Shown here in pieces: positions 18,885-28,120 of a stretch of DNA of 64,000 bases. The position numbers and the translations under genes are program-made. Within the stretch, counting starts at the first letter, position 1. Each line of letters opens with the position of its first letter. Origin of the DNA: Mangrovibacillus cuniculi. GTDB taxonomy: Bacteria; Bacillota; Bacilli; Bacillales; R1DC41. The stretch covers positions 1,012,501-1,076,500 of the forward strand of contig NZ_CP049742.1 of the NCBI RefSeq assembly GCF_015482585.1. Direction: 5' to 3'. The notes under the pieces are model-generated. The model was not told the origin of the DNA. It saw only the letters and a program-made list of their open reading frames with translations, and did not search any database.

Positions 18885-20159
18885 ATGTATACAGAAAACA
18901 AAACACAACTAAATGGCTTAAATCTACATACCGTTAAATCAGAAAAATTTAAGACCAACACAATCGTTTTAAAATCCAGGGCACCACTTACAAAAGAAAC
19001 AGTTACTAAAAGAGCAATACTTCCTTATATCCTACAAAGTAGTACGAAGAAGTACCCTACTACGACATCTTTTAGATCCTACTTAGATGAGTTATATGGA
19101 GCAAGCTTTTATGTTGATGTAGCGAAAAAGGGAGAGGAGCACGTTCTTACATTCTCTATTGAAGTTGCGAATGAAAAATATTTAAAAGACTCTACTCCAT
19201 TGCTAGATAAAGCACTAGAATTTTTAGCAGAAGTAATTTTTCAACCAAATGCAGATGATGGATCATTCACATCAGATGTCATATCTCAAGAAAAGAAAAA
19301 TGCGAAGCAACGAATTCAGGCTGTTTATGATGACAAAATGAGATATGGAAACGCAAGATTGGTGGAAGAGATGTGCAAGGGGGAAGCCTATGCCCTCCAT
19401 GTGCACGGGGAAAAAGAAGATGTGGATCAGCTTACTGAGTCCTCCATGTATGAGTATTACCAAACTTTCCTTCAGACGGATCATGTGGATTTGTACGTTG
19501 TTGGAGATCTAGATGAAGAAGCTGTTAAACAATCAGTAGAAAAATTATTCCCTTATCAAAAGCGTGAAGCATATCGATTTGAAACGGAATATCAAAAGAA
19601 TGTTTCGGATGTACATGTAGTAAAAGAGCCTCAGCCAGTAAAGCAAGGTAAATTAAATATTGGTTTCCGTACGAACATATCCTATAAGGACAAAGAGTAC
19701 TATGCGCTCCAAGTCTATAACGGGATTCTTGGTGGATTCTCTCATTCAAAACTATTTATTAATGTCCGAGAAAAAGCAAGTTTAGCCTACTATGCTGCAA
19801 GTAGAGTGGAATCTCATAAAGGCTTATTAATGGTCATGTCAGGTATTGAATTTTCTAAATATGACCAAGCGGTAGATATTATTCAAAAGCAAGTAGACGC
19901 TATGAAAACTGGTGACTTTACTGATAAAGATCTAAGTCAAACAAAAGCAGTAATGAAAAATCAACTGCTTGAGACATTAGATACAGCTAGAGGATTGGTG
20001 GAAGTATATTACCAAATTGAAGTTGCTGCGATTGATGCTTCTGTAGATGATTGGTTTACTTCTGTAGAAGCAGTAACGAAAAAAGAAATTGAAGAAGTGG
20101 CGCAAAAAATCCAGTTAGACACTATCTACTTCCTAACAGGGGAGGAGGAAACGGCATGA
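18885..20159 (+). CDS. ymfF: M16-family protein YmfF without the zinc motif
   Basis: 424 residues with the two-domain M16 fold pattern (for example NVREKASLAYYAASRVESHKG near residue 295). No HxxEH zinc motif is found in the N-terminal half, where IEVANEKY and SYLDELYGASF occupy that region. It is therefore probably the non-catalytic partner of the following YmfH. AAAGGGGG precedes ATG 18885. The stop overlaps ymfH by four bases, consistent with an obligate heterodimer. Confidence 0.85.
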   Translation: MYTENKTQLNGLNLHTVKSEKFKTNTIVLKSRAPLTKETVTKRAILPYILQSSTKKYPTTTSFRSYLDELYGASFYVDVAKKGEEHVLTFSIEVANEKYLKDSTPLLDKALEFLAEVIFQPNADDGSFTSDVISQEKKNAKQRIQAVYDDKMRYGNARLVEEMCKGEAYALHVHGEKEDVDQLTESSMYEYYQTFLQTDHVDLYVVGDLDEEAVKQSVEKLFPYQKREAYRFETEYQKNVSDVHVVKEPQPVKQGKLNIGFRTNISYKDKEYYALQVYNGILGGFSHSKLFINVREKASLAYYAASRVESHKGLLMVMSGIEFSKYDQAVDIIQKQVDAMKTGDFTDKDLSQTKAVMKNQLLETLDTARGLVEVYYQIEVAAIDASVDDWFTSVEAVTKKEIEEVAQKIQLDTIYFLTGEEETA

Positions 20160-21445
20160 AACAAATGAAATTTGAGCAAATAAATGAGACACTTTATCAC
20201 GAAAAGCTAGATAATGGTTTAGATGTCTATATTTTACCAAAAGAAGGTTTTCAAAAAACGTATGCAACGTTTACAACGAAGTATGGTTCAATTGATAACC
20301 ATTTCACGCCACTAGGTGAAACAGAACCGCTAAAAGTACCGGATGGAATCGCACATTTTTTGGAGCATAAATTGTTTGAAAAAGAAGATGGAGATGTCTT
20401 CCAACAATTTAGCGTTCAAGGTGCTTCAGCAAATGCTTTTACTACGTTTAACAGGACAGCATATTTATTTTCAAGTACGTCAAATGTCGAACAAAATATG
20501 GAGACGCTTCTTGATTTTGTGCAAGAACCTTATTTTACAGAGAAAACGGTAGAAAAAGAAAAAGGGATTATTGGGCAAGAGATTACGATGTATGATGATA
20601 ATCCAGATTGGCGTTTGTACTTTGGCATGATTGATAATATGTATCATCATCACCCAGTAGGAATTGATATTGCGGGTACAGTAGAATCTATTTCTAAGGT
20701 AACCGATAAATTGCTTTATACTTGCTATAACACCTTCTACCACCCAAGTAATATGTTGTTCTTTGTGGTGGGAGCTGTTGATCCAGAGTCGATGATGACA
20801 TTCATTAAAGAAAATCAAAATAAAAAAACATTTGCAGAACCAGAAAAAATTCAACGCTTCTTTGAAGAAGAACCAGATGCAGTTGCTGAGGCGAAGAAAG
20901 TGTTGAAAATGAATGTTCAAACACCTAAGGGACTAACTGGGGTAAAAGCTAATAAGCCGGTTGAAAACGGAGAAGCGTTGTTGAAGAGGGAGATCTCTAC
21001 AAACATTTACCTAGACGTACTGTTTGGGAAGAGTGCCAAAGCATATTTTGATTTGTATAACGAAGGGCTAATTGATGACACATTCTCTTATGATTATTCA
21101 CAAGAGGAAGGGTATGGATTTGCTACGATTGGTGGGGACACAGACAATCCAGACCAGCTTCATGAGAAAATCACTACCGTCCTAAAATCCGCTGTTAAAG
21201 GGGAGGGTTTATCTGAGGAAGCGGTAGAACGATCCAAGAAGAAGAAAATCGGTGGTTTCTTACGGTCGTTAAATTCTCCTGAGTATATCGCAAACCAATT
21301 CACACGATACGCATTTAATGAGATGGATTTGTTCAAAGTGCTAGAAACTTTAGAGTCTGTTTCCTTAAAAGATATTGAAGAAGTTGCAAATTCATTTTAT
21401 GAAGAAAACCGCGTGACTAACTGTCAAGTTGTTCCGTTAGATTAA
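20156..21445 (+). CDS. ymfH: M16-family zinc protease YmfH
   Basis: 429 residues. The zinc site is intact: HFLEH near residues 66-70, and the distal glutamate in GIIGQEITMYDDNPDWRLYF near residue 145. Paired with the motif-less YmfF just upstream, with which it overlaps by four bases. Relatives act as processing peptidases on secreted or modified peptides; the substrate here is unknown. A terminator follows at 21452. Confidence 0.88.
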   Translation: MKQMKFEQINETLYHEKLDNGLDVYILPKEGFQKTYATFTTKYGSIDNHFTPLGETEPLKVPDGIAHFLEHKLFEKEDGDVFQQFSVQGASANAFTTFNRTAYLFSSTSNVEQNMETLLDFVQEPYFTEKTVEKEKGIIGQEITMYDDNPDWRLYFGMIDNMYHHHPVGIDIAGTVESISKVTDKLLYTCYNTFYHPSNMLFFVVGAVDPESMMTFIKENQNKKTFAEPEKIQRFFEEEPDAVAEAKKVLKMNVQTPKGLTGVKANKPVENGEALLKREISTNIYLDVLFGKSAKAYFDLYNEGLIDDTFSYDYSQEEGYGFATIGGDTDNPDQLHEKITTVLKSAVKGEGLSEEAVERSKKKKIGGFLRSLNSPEYIANQFTRYAFNEMDLFKVLETLESVSLKDIEEVANSFYEENRVTNCQVVPLD

Positions 21446-21451
21446 GTTATG

Positions 21452-21503
21452 AAAGCTTATAGAGAGAAGGAGTGCTCCTTCTTTTACTATAAGCTTTTTT
21501 TTA
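21452..21503 (+). terminator. Terminator after ymfH
   Basis: AAAGCTTATAG (21452-21462) with CTATAAGCTTT (21487-21497), an inner GAAGGA/TCCTTC stem, then a T-run. Confidence 0.85.
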
Positions 21504-21580
21504 ATATAAATCCGTTTTTTATTTTGAGTTTGATTAAGAAAGACGTTTTCCTATAAGATGTTTTGGAAGAGGTGATATTT

Positions 21581-22300
21581 TTGGAGAAAGTGGCATTGGT
21601 AACTGGAGTTAGTGGTGGGATAGGAAAAGCTATTGCTGAGAGGCTTTTAAAAGATGGCTTTTACGTTTATGGACAATTTCGATCCAATGAAGCTGATTTA
21701 ATCAAGTGGAAAGATCAAGTAAATAATGGAGAGAATATTTATTTTATTAAAGCGAATTTAATGGAGGAAGAAGATATAAAAAAACTTACTCACAACCTAC
21801 CTCCATTAACTGCATTTGTTCATTGTGCAGGACAGTCGTTATATGGATTTCTAGAAGATTATACTGTAGAGGAGATAAATAATCTTTGGCAAGTTCATGT
21901 AGTTGCTCCAGCTTTAATCATGAAAAATTTATCAAGTAACTTTAGAACGAAGAAAAATAGCTCTATCATCATTGTAAGTTCTATTTGGGGAGATGTAGGA
22001 GCTGCGTTAGAAAGTATTTATGCATCTGTCAAAGCTGCACAAATTACATTTGTCAAAAGTATGGCGAAAGAATGGGCTTCTTCAGGTGTGCGTATAAATA
22101 GTGTCTTACCAGGATTAATACATACCAAAATGAATGAAACGTTTTCTGAAGAAGAATTAGAAGAGATTATTTCGGATATTCCATTAGGCAGGATGGGAGT
22201 AGCGGATGATGTTGCAGGAGTAGTAAGTTTTTTAATCTCCTCAAGCTCTGCTTATATAACAGGTCAGCAACTAAAGATAAATGGTGGCTGGGAAGGATGA
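21581..22300 (+). CDS. ymfI: Short-chain dehydrogenase/reductase YmfI
   Basis: 239 residues from TTG 21581, with GAGGTGAT correctly spaced; an upstream TTG in frame (21563) overlaps no ribosome-binding site. Cofactor motif TGVSGGIG at residues 8-15; catalytic Ser (VSSIWG) near residue 138 and YxxxK (YASVK) near residue 153. Resembles FabG-type 3-oxoacyl-ACP reductases but the substrate is unknown. Part of the conserved ymfF-ymfH-ymfI-ymfJ-ymfK-rodZ-pgsA-cinA-recA block. Confidence 0.87.
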   Translation: MEKVALVTGVSGGIGKAIAERLLKDGFYVYGQFRSNEADLIKWKDQVNNGENIYFIKANLMEEEDIKKLTHNLPPLTAFVHCAGQSLYGFLEDYTVEEINNLWQVHVVAPALIMKNLSSNFRTKKNSSIIIVSSIWGDVGAALESIYASVKAAQITFVKSMAKEWASSGVRINSVLPGLIHTKMNETFSEEELEEIISDIPLGRMGVADDVAGVVSFLISSSSAYITGQQLKINGGWEG

Positions 22301-22370
22301 TTAATGCATAAGGTTGCATCTTCCAATCCATACTATTCATGTACCATTAATGAAAAAGGAGGCAATACTT

Positions 22371-22631
22371 ATGTCTGTATTAGATAACTGGGGCGATTGG
22401 AAGAACTTCTTAGGTGACCGTTTACATCATGCGCAAAATGAAGGTATGAACGACAACACTATTAACGATTTAGCATTTGAAATTGGTGATTACCTAGCGA
22501 AACAAGTTGATGCGAAAAACGATCAAGAAAAAGTACTAGCTGATCTTTGGTCTGTAGCTTCTAAAGAAGAGCAACATGCCATTGCAAATATGATGGTTAA
22601 ACTAGTACAAAACGACGGTACACACCGTTAA
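22371..22631 (+). CDS. ymfJ: DUF3243 protein YmfJ
   Basis: 86 residues from ATG 22371 (AAAGGAGG upstream), beginning MSVLDNWGDWKNFLGDRL. Predicted soluble, mainly helical and acidic, with no membrane segment. DUF3243 members occupy this position in Bacillus and have no assigned function. A terminator follows. Confidence 0.85.
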   Translation: MSVLDNWGDWKNFLGDRLHHAQNEGMNDNTINDLAFEIGDYLAKQVDAKNDQEKVLADLWSVASKEEQHAIANMMVKLVQNDGTHR

Positions 22632-22635
22632 TGTA

Positions 22636-22663
22636 AGGGCTCCCTATAGTGGGGGCTTTTTTT
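22636..22663 (+). terminator. Terminator after ymfJ
   Basis: GCTCCC (22639-22644) with GGGGGC (22651-22656, one G-T pair) and a run of T. Confidence 0.7.
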
Positions 22664-22804
22664 ATTGCTAGTTATGTAATTCGATTCAAATTTCGTTATT
22701 TCTCCACATTGTTCCACGTTTTACTTTCATCTTCATATGAAATGTTTTATTATTAACCTAGGTGTTTTATTGAAATGGTAATATTTCTTAAGGAGGAGCC
22801 GATA

Positions 22805-23596
22805 ATGAATCCTACTGAATGGTATTTAGAATATGAAATTCAACGAAACCGACCTGGTTTATTAGGAGACATTTCTTCTCTTCTAGGGATGCTTGCCATT
22901 AACATCATTACAATTAATGGTGTGGATGAAGGGCGACGAGGTATGTTACTATTGGCTCAGTCTAACGAATCTATTGATAGGCTGGAATCTATTTTATATA
23001 CAATGGACACGATAAACGTAACAAAGCTGCGAAAGCCTAAGCTAAGAGATCGTCTTGCTGTTAGACACGGACGATATATCCAGCGAGATGCAGATGATAA
23101 AAAGACATTTCGTTTCGTTCGAGATGAACTAGGTTTACTGGTGGACTTTTTAGCAGAACTTTTTAAACAAGAAGGACACAAGCTAGTTGGAATTAGAGGT
23201 ATGCCAAGAGTAGGGAAAACAGAATCGATTGTCGCATCAAGTGTATGTGCGAATAAAAGGTGGTTATTTGTGTCTTCCACTCTTTTAAAACAAACAGTGC
23301 GTAATCAACTAATTGAGTCAGAGTACTCTGAACAAAATATTTTTATTTTAGACGGAATTGTTTCTACAAGAAGAGCTAGTGAAAAACACTGGCAACTAGT
23401 TCGTGAAGTAATGCGTATGCCAGCAGTTAAAGTGATTGAGCATCCGGATATATTTGTCCAAAATACAGAATATACACTAGATGAATTCGACTATATTATA
23501 GAACTTAGAAATGATGCAGATGAAGAAATTACATACGAAGATATGCCTAAAAATCAACTATTTTCAGCAACTGATTTTGGAGGCTTCGATTTTTAA
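22805..23596 (+). CDS. ymfK: DUF3388 protein YmfK with ACT-like N-terminus
   Basis: 263 residues from ATG 22805, with AAGGAGGAG upstream. The first 80 residues (WYLEYEIQRNRPGLLGDISSLLGML) look like an ACT-type regulatory fold. Residues near 135 contain GMPRVGKTES, a P-loop-like sequence, so nucleotide binding is possible. Function unknown. It lies just ahead of rodZ, separated by 18 bases. Confidence 0.8.
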   Translation: MNPTEWYLEYEIQRNRPGLLGDISSLLGMLAINIITINGVDEGRRGMLLLAQSNESIDRLESILYTMDTINVTKLRKPKLRDRLAVRHGRYIQRDADDKKTFRFVRDELGLLVDFLAELFKQEGHKLVGIRGMPRVGKTESIVASSVCANKRWLFVSSTLLKQTVRNQLIESEYSEQNIFILDGIVSTRRASEKHWQLVREVMRMPAVKVIEHPDIFVQNTEYTLDEFDYIIELRNDADEEITYEDMPKNQLFSATDFGGFDF

Positions 23597-23614
23597 AAGT
23601 GGAAGGTGTTACGG

Positions 23615-24502
23615 GTGACAGAATTAGGAAATCGCTTAAAAGAAGCGAGAGAATCAAAAGGTTTTTCTTTGGATGATTTGCAAAGTATGACGAAAATCCA
23701 AAAAAGGTATTTAATCGGCATTGAAGAAGGTAATTATGAAATGATGCCAGGTAAGTTTTACGTTCGGGCATTCATTAAGCAATATGCTGAAGCAGTTGGT
23801 CTTTCTTCAGAAGAAATATTTGAAGAATTTAAACAAGATATCCCAACAGCACATGAAGACGATTTGCCAGAAAAGATATCACGTGTACAAACACGAAAGA
23901 CGCAAGTGAATAGTTCTTCTTCAAAAGTAATGGATTTCTTACCAAGAACGCTTGCTATTGTGGCTATTGTCGCAGTTGTTTTTATTGTTTGGTTAATTTT
24001 CTCTTCATTAAATGAAAATTCACAACCTTTAACGGATGAATCGGAACAAACGGAATCTACAAATTTTGGTGATAATGAAGAAATTGCTGCAACTCCAGAT
24101 GAAGAAGAGGTAGAAGAGGATACAACAGAGGAAGAACCAGTGGAAGAAGAGGTAGAGGAAACTGTTACTCAGGCAGTAGAGGCTATAAATGTTTCTGGTG
24201 GTACTGCAACGTTACAGGTAACTGGTGCTACTGAGAGAAACATTACACTAACAACAACTGGTGAAACGTGGTTGACAGTGGAAGAAAACTCCGAAAGACT
24301 TTATTATGGAGCGTTAGCTGCACAAGGAGAGCAACCGGGAGAGTTTACTGCAGAATTAAAAAGTGATTCTGTTTACCTAAATATTGGTCGTACTCTTGAT
24401 GCAGAGCTTTATATTAATGGTGAGAAAGTAGATTTCCCTTCAAATCCTTCTGATCAAGTGCAACAAAAAATTACTATAGAATTTGTACCAGAGGAACAAT
24501 AA
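23615..24502 (+). CDS. rodZ: Cell-shape protein RodZ (YmfM)
   Basis: 295 residues from GTG 23615, which has GGAAGG eight bases upstream. A cytoplasmic helix-turn-helix of the HTH_25 type fills residues 1-70, one membrane helix is at about 112-130 (LAIVAIVAVVFIVWLIFSS), then a long acidic E-rich linker (about 135-185), then an extracytoplasmic DUF4115 beta-domain. This is the RodZ architecture; RodZ links MreB filaments to the wall-synthesis complex. Located before pgsA as in most Bacillota. Confidence 0.88.
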   Translation: MTELGNRLKEARESKGFSLDDLQSMTKIQKRYLIGIEEGNYEMMPGKFYVRAFIKQYAEAVGLSSEEIFEEFKQDIPTAHEDDLPEKISRVQTRKTQVNSSSSKVMDFLPRTLAIVAIVAVVFIVWLIFSSLNENSQPLTDESEQTESTNFGDNEEIAATPDEEEVEEDTTEEEPVEEEVEETVTQAVEAINVSGGTATLQVTGATERNITLTTTGETWLTVEENSERLYYGALAAQGEQPGEFTAELKSDSVYLNIGRTLDAELYINGEKVDFPSNPSDQVQQKITIEFVPEEQ

Positions 24503-24533
24503 GCAAAGTATTAGGATGAAAGTTGGTTTCTAA

Positions 24534-25121
24534 ATGAATTTACCAAATAAAATAACTGTTTCTAGAATTTTATTAATTCCGGTATTCTTATTAATTATGT
24601 TAGTGCCGTCTCCTTGGCAAGAAACAACCATTTCACTTTTAGGTGCACAAATGCCGGTAAGTCACTTGATCGGAGGCTTGCTATTTATTATAGCTTCTAC
24701 AACAGATTGGGTGGATGGCTATTATGCTAGAAAGCTTAATTTAGTGACAAATTTAGGGAAGTTTCTAGATCCACTTGCAGACAAGCTACTTGTATCTGCA
24801 GCATTAATCGTATTAGTAGAATTAGGCTTAGCACCATCTTGGATTGTTATAGTGATTATTTCAAGAGAATTCGCTGTTACAGGCCTACGACTTATTTTAG
24901 CCGGATCTGGTGAAGTTGTTGCGGCTAATATGTTAGGGAAAATCAAAACATGGACGCAAATTATAGCAATATCTGCTTTGTTACTTCATAACGTCATTTT
25001 TGCCTATGTGGGTATTCCATTTGATGTAATTTCTTTATGGGTGGCGTTAATTTTCACTGTTTGGTCTGGATGGGACTATTTTGTGAAGAACAAGGCGGTA
25101 TTTTCTCAAACAGATATGTAA
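24534..25121 (+). CDS. pgsA: CDP-diacylglycerol-glycerol-3-phosphate phosphatidyltransferase
   Basis: 195 residues, membrane-embedded. The CDP-alcohol phosphotransferase signature D-x2-D-G-x2-A-R-x8-G-x3-D-x3-D is complete (from TDWVDGYYAR to GKFLDPLADK, residues about 61-85). It makes phosphatidylglycerol phosphate, the first committed step to phosphatidylglycerol and cardiolipin. Five to six hydrophobic segments are visible. ATG 24534 is 31 bases after rodZ. Confidence 0.95.
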   Translation: MNLPNKITVSRILLIPVFLLIMLVPSPWQETTISLLGAQMPVSHLIGGLLFIIASTTDWVDGYYARKLNLVTNLGKFLDPLADKLLVSAALIVLVELGLAPSWIVIVIISREFAVTGLRLILAGSGEVVAANMLGKIKTWTQIIAISALLLHNVIFAYVGIPFDVISLWVALIFTVWSGWDYFVKNKAVFSQTDM

Positions 25122-25136
25122 AAGGAGTTGGACGAA

Positions 25137-26381
25137 ATGAAGGCCGAGATTATTGCAATCGGTACAGAACTTTTGTTAGGGCAAATTACAAACTCCAACG
25201 CTACGTATATTTCCTCGCAGAGTGCTTCTGCGGGGATTTTTGTCTATCATCATACAGCGGTTGGAGATAATAAAGATCGTTTGGAAAAGGTCATACAAAT
25301 AGCTGAGGATCGTTCTGATCTACTAATTTTCACTGGTGGTTTAGGGCCAACCAAAGATGATCTTACGAAAGAAACGATTGCAAAACATTTGGGTACTCCA
25401 CTTGTTTTAGATAAAATGGCGCTAGAGAATATCAAAGATTGGTTTACCAAAATGAATAGAGAAATGACACCTAATAATGAAAAGCAGGCGTTAATCTTAG
25501 AAGGTTCCTATGTCTTAAAGAATGATTATGGTATGGCTCCCGGTATGGTGTATGAGAAAGCTGGGAAAACATATGTACTCTTACCTGGTCCGCCTAATGA
25601 GATGAAACCTATGGTTGATAATTACTTAATTCCTTATCTTTTATCAAAAAGATCAGATGGTAGTGTGCTTACATCTCGAGTATTAAAGTTTTATGGCATT
25701 GGAGAGGCTGATTTAGAGCATCAACTTCAAGATATTATTGATGAACAATCAAATCCTACTGTTGCTCCACTAGCTGGAGATGGGGAAGTAACACTGCGTC
25801 TAACCGCATTTGGTGAAAATAGCAGCGTTAATAAGAAATTATTAGATGAAATGGAAAGTACCATCGCTAAAAGAGTCGGTGCATTTATCTATGGATATGA
25901 TCAAGAAACGTTATGGTCTTCATTACTTAACAAGTTACGACACAAAAACTTGACCCTTGCAGTTGCTGAAAGTTTCACAGCTGGGTTATTTCAATCTACT
26001 TTTGCAGCAGAGGCTGGTGCAAGTAGTGTTTTAAAAGGAGGGGTAGTTTGTTACGACAAGTCAGTAAAGACCAAACTCTTAAAACTAGATGAAGAAACAC
26101 TTGAGTCAAATGGCGTATATAGCGAATGGTGTGCAAGGGAGTTAGCGTTATCTGTCAGACGATTGCTCAATACTTCTATTGGTATAAGTTTTACTGGAGT
26201 TGCTGGTCCAGGAGCACATGCAAATGTTGATCCAGGGACGATTTTTATGGGAATTGCTTGGGGTGAAGAAGAAGTAGAGACAGTTAAACTATCTTTAGTA
26301 GGTAGCCGTGAAGCAATACGGAATCGAGCAGTAAAGTGGATGGCAGACCATTTAAGAAAAAAGGTAGAACAACTTAAATAA
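25137..26381 (+). CDS. cinA: CinA, competence/damage-inducible protein with NMN deamidase domain
   Basis: 414 residues from ATG 25137 with AAAGGAGTTG upstream. N-terminal MoCF-like domain (IAIGTELLLGQITNSN, FTGGLGPTKDD) has ADP-ribose pyrophosphatase relatives; the C-terminal domain (AVAESFTAGL near residue 280, GVAGPGAHANVDPGT) is the nicotinamide-nucleotide amidase. It recycles pyridine nucleotides and is commonly found before recA, as here. A repeat-containing 410-base gap separates the two genes. Confidence 0.93.
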   Translation: MKAEIIAIGTELLLGQITNSNATYISSQSASAGIFVYHHTAVGDNKDRLEKVIQIAEDRSDLLIFTGGLGPTKDDLTKETIAKHLGTPLVLDKMALENIKDWFTKMNREMTPNNEKQALILEGSYVLKNDYGMAPGMVYEKAGKTYVLLPGPPNEMKPMVDNYLIPYLLSKRSDGSVLTSRVLKFYGIGEADLEHQLQDIIDEQSNPTVAPLAGDGEVTLRLTAFGENSSVNKKLLDEMESTIAKRVGAFIYGYDQETLWSSLLNKLRHKNLTLAVAESFTAGLFQSTFAAEAGASSVLKGGVVCYDKSVKTKLLKLDEETLESNGVYSEWCARELALSVRRLLNTSIGISFTGVAGPGAHANVDPGTIFMGIAWGEEEVETVKLSLVGSREAIRNRAVKWMADHLRKKVEQLK

Positions 26382-26388
26382 GTGTGAT

Positions 26389-26533
26389 GAGGCTGGGACA
26401 AAACTAGAAAAGGTACACTCCGAATAAACGAATGTACCTTTTTTGCGTTGTATTTGAGTTAATAAAACTGCAGAATTAGTGCTTTTACAGAATAAATTCA
26501 AGAGCAGTCACTTTTTGGTTTTGTCCCAGCCTC
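26389..26533 (+). repeat. Inverted-repeat-bounded element after cinA
   Basis: GAGGCTGGGACAAAAC (26389-26404) is exactly complementary to GTTTTGTCCCAGCCTC (26518-26533), enclosing 113 bases. Inside lies a terminator-like hairpin GGTACA.../...TGTACC with TTTTTT and a relative of the repeat seen after mlpA and rnjB (ACTGCAG, TTAGTGCTTTTACAGAATAAA). Similar GGCTGGGAC inverted repeats are, from memory, common behind genes in Bacillota. Confidence 0.7.
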
Positions 26534-26681
26534 TAAAAATGTGCCATACAATCTTTTTGTTCCAAAAGAATTAAAAGATTTTTGGCTTATTTTTTGTTTT
26601 TCCTTATATTACTTTTATGATTTTGATGTAATTCCTATGGTATTTTATCGTTTTGTGATAGAGTAGACACAAGAAAAAAAG

Positions 26682-26695
26682 CGAATGAATGTTCG
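26682..26695 (+). promoter_or_regulatory. LexA (SOS) box of recA
   Basis: CGAATGAATGTTCG differs by one base from the Bacillus SOS consensus CGAAC-N4-GTTCG. It lies 9 bases upstream of the recA -35 element, where LexA would block transcription. Confidence 0.85.
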
Positions 26696-26704
26696 ATTTT
26701 TTGC

Positions 26705-26733
26705 TTGGCAAATGACAGAAAAGAAGGTATAGT
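26705..26733 (+). promoter_or_regulatory. Sigma-A promoter of recA
   Basis: TTGGCA (26705-26710), 17-base spacer, TATAGT (26728-26733). Start of the mRNA is expected near 26740, about 50 bases ahead of the GTG start. Confidence 0.8.
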
Positions 26734-26791
26734 AAAGATAGACTAAGAGAAACAAACACTTTATGTGATTCGTATAGAGGAGGAACAAACA

Positions 26792-27838
26792 GTGAGCGAT
26801 CGTCAAGCCGCATTAGAAATGGCATTAAAGCAGATTGAGAAGCAATTCGGAAAAGGATCTGTCATGAAATTAGGGGAACAAACAGAACGAAGAATCTCAA
26901 CGAGTCCTAGTGGCTCTCTAGCATTAGACGTTGCACTTGGCGTAGGTGGATATCCAAGAGGACGTGTGGTAGAAATATATGGCCCAGAAAGCTCTGGTAA
27001 AACAACAGTTGCACTACACGCTATTGCTGAAGTTCAAGCGAAAGGTGGACAAGCAGCATTTATTGATGCGGAACATGCTTTAGACCCTGTGTATGCACAA
27101 AAATTAGGTGTAAATATCGATGAGCTATTATTATCGCAACCTGATACTGGTGAACAAGCATTAGAAATTGCTGAAGCATTAGTTCGCTCTGGTGCTATTG
27201 ATATTATCGTAGTTGACTCAGTTGCTGCGTTAGTTCCTAAAGCGGAAATTGAAGGTGAGATGGGTGATTCTCATGTAGGGTTACAAGCTCGTCTGATGTC
27301 TCAAGCGTTAAGAAAGCTTTCCGGTGCTATTAATAAATCAAATACTATTGCTATCTTCATTAACCAAATTCGTGAAAAAGTAGGCGTAATGTTCGGGAAT
27401 CCAGAGACTACTCCTGGAGGAAGAGCTTTAAAATTCTATTCATCCGTTCGCTTAGAAGTACGCCGTGCAGAAACGCTTAAACAAGGTAACGATATGGTAG
27501 GTAATAGAACAAAAGTAAAAGTAGTAAAAAATAAAGTCGCACCACCATTCCGTGTTGCAGAAGTAGACATCATGTACGGAGAAGGGATTTCTCGTGAAGG
27601 AGAAATTATCGATATCGGTTCCGAGTTGGATATTGTTCAAAAAAGTGGTTCTTGGTATTCCTATAATGAGGAGCGTCTAGGGCAAGGTAGAGAGAACGCT
27701 AAGCAATATCTAAAAGAACATAAAGAACTTCGTGACTCCATCATGTATAAGATTCGTGAACATTATCAATTAGATAAACCGAAAGAAGATCCTGGTGATC
27801 AAGAAGAAATGCTAAACAGTTTATTAGATGAAGAATAA
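26792..27838 (+). CDS. recA: Recombinase RecA
   Basis: 348 residues from GTG 26792 (GAGGAGG upstream), the exact length of B. subtilis RecA. Walker A GPESSGKT at residues 64-71, Walker B-region [10 protein letters not shown] near residue 140, and the DNA-binding loop [21 protein letters not shown] near residue 192. It forms filaments on single-stranded DNA for homologous recombination and triggers LexA self-cleavage. The SOS box upstream and the lexA gene at the window end form the same circuit. Confidence 0.97.
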   Translation: MSDRQAALEMALKQIEKQFGKGSVMKLGEQTERRISTSPSGSLALDVALGVGGYPRGRVVEIYGPESSGKTTVALHAIAEVQAKGGQAAFIDAEHALDPVYAQKLGVNIDELLLSQPDTGEQALEIAEALVRSGAIDIIVVDSVAALVPKAEIEGEMGDSHVGLQARLMSQALRKLSGAINKSNTIAIFINQIREKVGVMFGNPETTPGGRALKFYSSVRLEVRRAETLKQGNDMVGNRTKVKVVKNKVAPPFRVAEVDIMYGEGISREGEIIDIGSELDIVQKSGSWYSYNEERLGQGRENAKQYLKEHKELRDSIMYKIREHYQLDKPKEDPGDQEEMLNSLLDEE

Positions 27839-27848
27839 GTCATTACAG

Positions 27849-27899
27849 GAGAGAGTTGTCCATAAAGTTTCGGCTTTATCGTGACAGCTCTCTTCTTTT
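27849..27899 (+). terminator. Terminator after recA
   Basis: GAGAGTTGTC (27851-27860) with GACAGCTCTC (27883-27892), with an inner ATAAAG/CTTTAT stem, then TTCTTTTA. Confidence 0.85.
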
Positions 27900-27957
27900 A
27901 TTCAAATGTAAAAGCGTAATACATTCTGAAATTTCTAATTGTTGTAAGTAGAGCCCC

Positions 27958-27986
27958 TTGACAATGATTAATTCGAGAATTAAAAT
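27958..27986 (+). promoter_or_regulatory. Sigma-A promoter of rny
   Basis: TTGACA (27958-27963), 17 bases, TAAAAT (27981-27986). The spacer contains the dyad TTAATTCGAGAATTAA (27969-27984). The 5' leader before rny would be about 130 bases. Confidence 0.75.
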
Positions 27987-28120
27987 AAAACATGTATATT
28001 TTGGATTTCTTTTTCTTACAAAATTGAAAGCCTAGTGCTGTATGTTGACAAACGTAACACAATGTACAAGCCGACATGTTGAAAGCATGGCATATTTGAA
28101 TAGCAAGAGGAGGTGAACAG

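Larger units (their letters stand above)
26382..26791. other. cinA-recA intergenic region: repeat element and SOS promoter
   Basis: No gene seen. Left half (26389-26533) is an inverted-repeat-bounded element; right half (26682-26733) holds the LexA box and the recA promoter. Confidence 0.75.

Noticed and set aside
20480-20920. A 146-residue minus-strand open frame inside ymfH
   Set aside because: It is the complement of a strongly conserved protease gene, is rich in H, F and I in an unnatural way and has no ribosome-binding site.
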